DNA of 64,000 nucleotides from positions 62,001 to 126,000 of the forward strand of contig CAIUWA010000016.1 of NCBI GenBank assembly GCA_903902745.1. Reading direction: 5' to 3'. A program made the position numbers and the translations under genes. The notes under the pieces were generated by a model that saw only the letters and a program-made list of their open reading frames with translations, had not been told where the DNA came from and did not search any database. The DNA is from an uncultured Opitutia bacterium. Lineage in GTDB: Bacteria > Verrucomicrobiota > Verrucomicrobiia > Opitutales > Opitutaceae. Position 1 is the stretch's first letter; every line of letters begins with the position of its first letter. Shown here one piece after another: positions 60,403 to 64,000 of the stretch.

Positions 60403-63141
60403 TTACCCTTCCTTCCACGGGCCGTCCAGCGGCGGGAGGTGGTCGCCGATGAACTCGAGGTTTTCGATAAGGTTGAGTGACCACTGCGAGGCATGGTTGG
60501 TCTCGAGCCAGGCTAGCTCGTCCACCGGATTGAGCACGGCCGGGCCTTCCACGCGCTTTGGCGCGATGGGCATGCGGCGGATGTCGATGCGGTTGATGCC
60601 GTGCAGCAGTTCGTTCCACGCCCGGCGGGCCAGCGCGGCGTCGCCCTTGCGCCAAGCGGCGTAGGCGGTGAAGCGCGAGTACCACTGGGGATAGATCCCC
60701 GTCGCAAATTTCCGCCCCACCACTTTGGCCCGCGCGTCCTCGGTGTCGTTCCAGAGCTCGCACATCTGCAGCCAGGCTTTTTCCCACGCGGGGTGGTCGA
60801 CCAGCTGCAACAACTCGAACACCGTCTCCGATCCGCCAAAGACACCCATCATGAGCCAGTTGGCTTTCTCGATATCATTGATGTCGAAGAATTTTCCAGT
60901 GGCAGGATCGTACGCGAAATTCGGGCCCGAGAACATGCCGTGCGGCATCGCCGCCAGGCTGTCCATGCCGGCGATGATCTTGTCGCGCCACTTCGTGTTG
61001 CCGGTGCGCTCCCACTCAGTCATCCAGTTGCTCGCGAAGGCGAACCAGTCCGGGCCGCTCCGCGCGTGCGTCGGATGCGAATTCGGCGGCAGGCCCAGCT
61101 TGCGCAGGGGATCGATGTCCACGGTCTTGAAGTCCGCGTTGACCGTCATCCGCATGAGGTCGCCCGTGCGCTCGTCCGCGGTGAGGTAATAATAGAAGCG
61201 CTTCAGGCCGGCCATGCTGATGCGCGCCTCCTTGGCGCCGCAGCCCCAGTGGTTGACATTGTGGCGCGACCCGAGCGGCGCGAACGGCCCGAGTTTGTAC
61301 ATGTCCACCTCGCTGGTGTGGCGTGTCATCGCCTCCGCCATCCGGAAGATGTCCGCGCGGCCGGTGCGCAGGAAGCTGTACCAGAGCCACATGTCCGGGA
61401 CCATTTCCGAGTTCGCCCAGGCGTAGCCGCCGACGTCGTAGCGCCAGGTGTGGCGGTGGGCATCGTACGTGTGCATGATGTCGCCGAAATTCCAGAAACC
61501 GTACCACTGCTGCTGCTCGACCTCCTTCTGATAAAAGCCGACGACCTTCAGGAGTTCGTCCTCCAGGCGTGCCCGGTCCAGCGTCGAGCGGTTGGGCAGA
61601 CTCCAGCGGCCGAAGACGCCGGCCGCGTGGTAATGCTCCGGCGGGCAGACGATCTGCGGCGTCGTGCGCAGCGCGCCGACCAGCTCCAGCAATCGCGCCC
61701 GCGGCGGCGTGGCCGGCAGCGCCCAGAGCATGAGTTCATTGGTACGGCTGACCCCGAGCGGAGTGCTGTGGCCTTCCTCCCAGTCCTCGTAATTGATTTC
61801 GAGGCCCTGCGCGTGGTCGCTGTAATGACGCAGGTCCATCGGCGGCGCATCTGGCGACCAGAGCCAGAGCGTGAGGCCGGCGACATCCGTGGCCGCATCG
61901 GTCACGTCGATCTGCGTGGGATGCATCTCCCAGAAATGCCGCCGCCCGAGCGCGAGCCCGCCGGAAACGCCACCGAGGTAGGCGAGGCCGGAGGAGCGGT
62001 GGCCGTGGCCCGACTTGACCCAACTGCTGTTGGCCTTGGTGCGCTTGCGCACGTCGAAGTGGTCGGCCGACGACTGGAACAGCGTGAAGTCATTCCAGAC
62101 CGCGACGGTCTCGAACTGGCCGCGGCTCTTCTCGTCCATTTCCGCGACCGCCGGCATGCGCTGGCCGTCCAGCTGGCCGGTGAACATGTCCGCATAGGCA
62201 AAACCGAAGCGGCCGGCCCAGCCGGGGATGTTGTGGACCGACTCGCCCCACATCCCCTGCCCCTCGCCGGCGAAGCGCACGTGGCGGTTGTGCAGTTCAT
62301 CGCGCAGCGGCACCTCGAAGCGCACGCCGAGGCCCTGGATGAAATCCTGCGACTGCTCGCCGTCGAAGATGAACGTGTGCACCATCCGCACCGCGTCGCC
62401 GCCGGCGTGGAAATAAAGCCGCACGGTGAAAGGCAGCCAGGCGCGGCCGCCGGGGCCCTCGTGCTTGCCGTCGAGCTTCACGACGGTGCGGACCGGGCCG
62501 GACTGCTCGACGATCGCACTGCTGATCATGCCGGTGAACGTCTCGCGCCGCGTCACGCCCTGCGTGGCAAATTCCGTGCGGTCCTGCCGCAGGCAGACCA
62601 GCCGGCCCGACCGCGCGATCTCGCGGCCGTCGCGCATGATCGACTCGATGATCGCCGGGCCGCTGCGCGCGACGCGGCAGATGATGACGCCCGTATCGAT
62701 GGTGAATGCCGCCGGCAATTCGCTGACCTTGATCGCCTGGGCTGGCGCCGCCGGCGTGCCGGGGGCAATGGAGAGATGCTCCGCCCGGCCGGTGTTGGCG
62801 GCAAGGGAGTGGCCGCTCCACTTGAGCGAGCCGTCTGGCCAAGTGGCCAGCGGCCAGCTCTGTACCGGCACCGCCTCGCCCGCCGCGGTGCGGACCGCAA
62901 AGGAAGATTCCTTCGGCACCTGGCCGCGCGGCCAGGGCATGCCCCACGTTGCGCCGGGCAATTCGGCCGGCGTTCCGCCCTCGAGCCAGTGCAGATCAAC
63001 GGGGCCCGCCCCCGGCGCCGTAGCGGCCGCAGGGGCAGCGGGCGCGGTGGCTGCACCCATGACCGCCGGGAACTGCAGGGCGGCGGCGGCGAGGGCGGAG
63101 TTCTTCACAAAATCGCGGCGGGTGAGCGGAGGGGTATTCAT
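60403..63141 (-). CDS. Tat-exported PL26-like exo-rhamnogalacturonan lyase
   Basis: A 912-residue secreted enzyme; twin-arginine signal after MNTPPL (TRRDFVKNSALAAAALQFP). The N-terminal RIFT-like domain (VDLHWLEGGTPAELPGATWG, MPWPRGQVPKESSFAVRT, WPLATWPDGSLKWSGHSLAA) is that of the PcRGLX family, exo-acting rhamnogalacturonan lyases of PL26. The middle holds the catalytic (alpha/alpha) barrel with DLRHYSDHAQGLEINYEDWE and AGVFGRWSLPNRSTLDRARL; WSRFTAYAAWRKGDAALA belongs to the end helices. It is predicted to release unsaturated disaccharides from rhamnogalacturonan I by beta-elimination. It lies between GH51 and GH106 genes on the same strand. Upstream codons to 63,231 read repeat. Confidence 0.82.
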   Translation of the reverse strand: MNTPPLTRRDFVKNSALAAAALQFPAVMGAATAPAAPAAATAPGAGPVDLHWLEGGTPAELPGATWGMPWPRGQVPKESSFAVRTAAGEAVPVQSWPLATWPDGSLKWSGHSLAANTGRAEHLSIAPGTPAAPAQAIKVSELPAAFTIDTGVIICRVARSGPAIIESIMRDGREIARSGRLVCLRQDRTEFATQGVTRRETFTGMISSAIVEQSGPVRTVVKLDGKHEGPGGRAWLPFTVRLYFHAGGDAVRMVHTFIFDGEQSQDFIQGLGVRFEVPLRDELHNRHVRFAGEGQGMWGESVHNIPGWAGRFGFAYADMFTGQLDGQRMPAVAEMDEKSRGQFETVAVWNDFTLFQSSADHFDVRKRTKANSSWVKSGHGHRSSGLAYLGGVSGGLALGRRHFWEMHPTQIDVTDAATDVAGLTLWLWSPDAPPMDLRHYSDHAQGLEINYEDWEEGHSTPLGVSRTNELMLWALPATPPRARLLELVGALRTTPQIVCPPEHYHAAGVFGRWSLPNRSTLDRARLEDELLKVVGFYQKEVEQQQWYGFWNFGDIMHTYDAHRHTWRYDVGGYAWANSEMVPDMWLWYSFLRTGRADIFRMAEAMTRHTSEVDMYKLGPFAPLGSRHNVNHWGCGAKEARISMAGLKRFYYYLTADERTGDLMRMTVNADFKTVDIDPLRKLGLPPNSHPTHARSGPDWFAFASNWMTEWERTGNTKWRDKIIAGMDSLAAMPHGMFSGPNFAYDPATGKFFDINDIEKANWLMMGVFGGSETVFELLQLVDHPAWEKAWLQMCELWNDTEDARAKVVGRKFATGIYPQWYSRFTAYAAWRKGDAALARRAWNELLHGINRIDIRRMPIAPKRVEGPAVLNPVDELAWLETNHASQWSLNLIENLEFIGDHLPPLDGPWKEG

Positions 63142-63192
63142 GGAAGTGATTGGGGCTAAAAAACCATTCGTATTGCTCGTTCTCGTCAGAAT

Positions 63193-63288
63193 GATTTCAC
63201 GCAGAGGCGCAGTGACGCAAAGAAAACCCAAGCGAGCCGAGGATATTCCGGTTCTTTGCCCCGCGGCTCTGCGCCTCTGCGCGAAAAC
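63193..63288. repeat. CGCAGAGGCG-type inverted arms (family B, copy 5)
   Basis: Left arm 63,193-63,226 (ATTTCACGCAGAGGCGCAGT) and right arm 63,251-63,288 (TCTGCGCCTCTGCGCGAAAA), in the gap between the PL26-like and GH51-like genes, so the gene run is punctuated by this family. Confidence 0.85.
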
Positions 63289-63303
63289 GATTGAAAAGAT
63301 CGC

Positions 63304-64000
63304 TCAGCCGCCGGTCTTCAGGCGGATGATCGTGAGCGAGTTGGCGGGGAAGCTGCGCGGGAAGGCCGGGCCGGGGATTTTCACGGTTTCCTCGCGCGGC
63401 GCGACCTGATTGGGCGCGTCGAAGGAGTTTTCATCATCGGCGCTGGCCGAGGTGAGCACGGTGGCGCGGGCCTCCGCGACGACGCTGGCCGCGCCGCGCA
63501 GCTCGATGTCCGCCGCGACCTCGCGGTCGGTCGCGTTGACGACGTCGAGGATCGTCTCGCCGGTCTTTTGATCGAGGCCGGCGACAACGTAGAGCGAGGG
63601 TCTGGCGGGAGCACTGGCGGCGGGCGGAGCCGGTTCGAGCGTCACGGGCAGCACGACATCCGGCCGGTTGCGGGCGAAGAGCGCCTGCACGTGATACGAC
63701 GGCGAGCCGTACACGCGGGTGTTGTCGAACCAGATGAGGTCGGGATTCCACTGCCACGCGCCGGCCTTGGCGAAAAGCGGGGCGTAGGAGGTCATGGTGA
63801 CGACATCGCTGTTCCGCACGAAGCCGGTCATGATGGCCGCCTCGGCGATCGCGGCGCGCAGGTTGTTGCGCTTGGCCGGGCCGTCGTGCGCGGCGAATTC
63901 ACCCGCGAAGATCTTCGGGCCGTTGCGGTCCTGCGCGTCGTAGCGGTTCACGTTGTCGAGGAACCACTGCGGCGAACGGTAGAAATGCTCGTCCACGATG
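63304..64000 (-). CDS. GH51-type alpha-L-arabinofuranosidase, C-terminal part
   Basis: The frame runs off the right edge, so only ~231 residues of the C-terminus are seen and the start is missing. IVDEHFYRSPQWFLDNVNRY with KIFAGEFAAHDGP is the GH51 region carrying one catalytic Glu (in AGEFA). After it come AAIAEAAIMTGFVRNSDVV and LFAKAGAWQWNPDLIWFDN, typical of the end of the TIM barrel, then a beta-sandwich (TLYVV-type strands, TGETILDVVNATDREVAADI). It removes arabinose side chains from pectic arabinan or arabinoxylan. Tail residues IIRLKTGG follow. It heads the minus-strand run GH51, PL26-like, GH106. Confidence 0.82.
   Translation of the reverse strand, partial: IVDEHFYRSPQWFLDNVNRYDAQDRNGPKIFAGEFAAHDGPAKRNNLRAAIAEAAIMTGFVRNSDVVTMTSYAPLFAKAGAWQWNPDLIWFDNTRVYGSPSYHVQALFARNRPDVVLPVTLEPAPPAASAPARPSLYVVAGLDQKTGETILDVVNATDREVAADIELRGAASVVAEARATVLTSASADDENSFDAPNQVAPREETVKIPGPAFPRSFPANSLTIIRLKTGG

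Noticed and set aside
60601-63159. An 852-codon plus-strand frame opposite the PL26-like gene
   Set aside because: Antisense of a clear enzyme gene; composition is Arg/Ala/His-rich and no domain is visible.

Overview
The window looks like chromosomal DNA from a member of the Verrucomicrobiota, most likely the family Opitutaceae. Supporting signs are high GC, a very large TonB-dependent receptor with the LNPFEV-type N-terminal signature, a DUF1592-type planctomycete/verrucomicrobial cytochrome-like protein paired with a DUF1552 Tat protein, a GxxExxY protein, a delta-60 repeat surface protein with Opitutus-style C-terminal modules, and many secreted polysaccharide-degrading enzymes. This assignment is inferred from gene content; there is no rRNA in the window.

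Layout. 0-3 kb: end of a phosphofructokinase gene and a CstA transporter. 3-4 kb: a small ORF and a Phd/ParE-type toxin-antitoxin pair. 4.1-7.8 kb: exopolysaccharide genes (O-antigen ligase-like protein, a truncated nucleotide-sugar dehydratase, a truncated Wzc-like tyrosine kinase); the two truncated genes meet at a repeat junction. 8-10.7 kb: tRNA-Glu, a GIY-YIG protein, a GDSL hydrolase and an NHL propeller protein. 11-25.3 kb: secreted and periplasmic proteins (PHP-like protein, DUF6282-like hydrolase, DUF1592/DUF1552 pair, TonB receptor, GxxExxY protein, Tat-exported TIM-barrel protein). 25.5-30.5 kb: housekeeping genes (purC, cinA, uvrC, an SDR). 30.6-36.5 kb: a 1948-residue delta-60 repeat protein. 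36.8-44.7 kb: DUF4139 protein, outer-membrane barrel, peroxiredoxin, kinase-like protein, CorC-type protein, PIG-L deacetylase, nucleotidyltransferase. 45-53.7 kb: GH28 and SGNH genes, yebC, cupin, DUF3300 and RNB genes. 53.8-57.3 kb: a lactonase-like protein and a lower-GC block. 57.3-64 kb: GH106, PL26-like and GH51-like genes on the minus strand. GH28, SGNH, GH106, PL26 and GH51 together point to degradation of pectin, especially rhamnogalacturonan I and its arabinan side chains.

The most striking feature is intergenic. More than twenty spacers carry paired, inverted arms, each built from short degenerate iterations. They fall into about a dozen unrelated sequence families (CTGAAA, CGCAGAGGCG, GGAGGCCGGA, GGAATTGGGAATTGG and others). 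Two further kinds of repeat occur: ~111-115 bp elements with GGTAGGGCG termini, and a ~30 bp unit (core CTTCGCCAAGGCT) that has inserted cleanly into an arm of another family at 60,269-60,298. Several arms supply the stop codons of adjacent genes, and one pair encloses the GxxExxY gene. I know of no published name for the whole set. Other notable items are a TonB-receptor-like plug segment inside a DUF4139 protein and a two-sided gene truncation at a repeat with a 12-bp palindrome.
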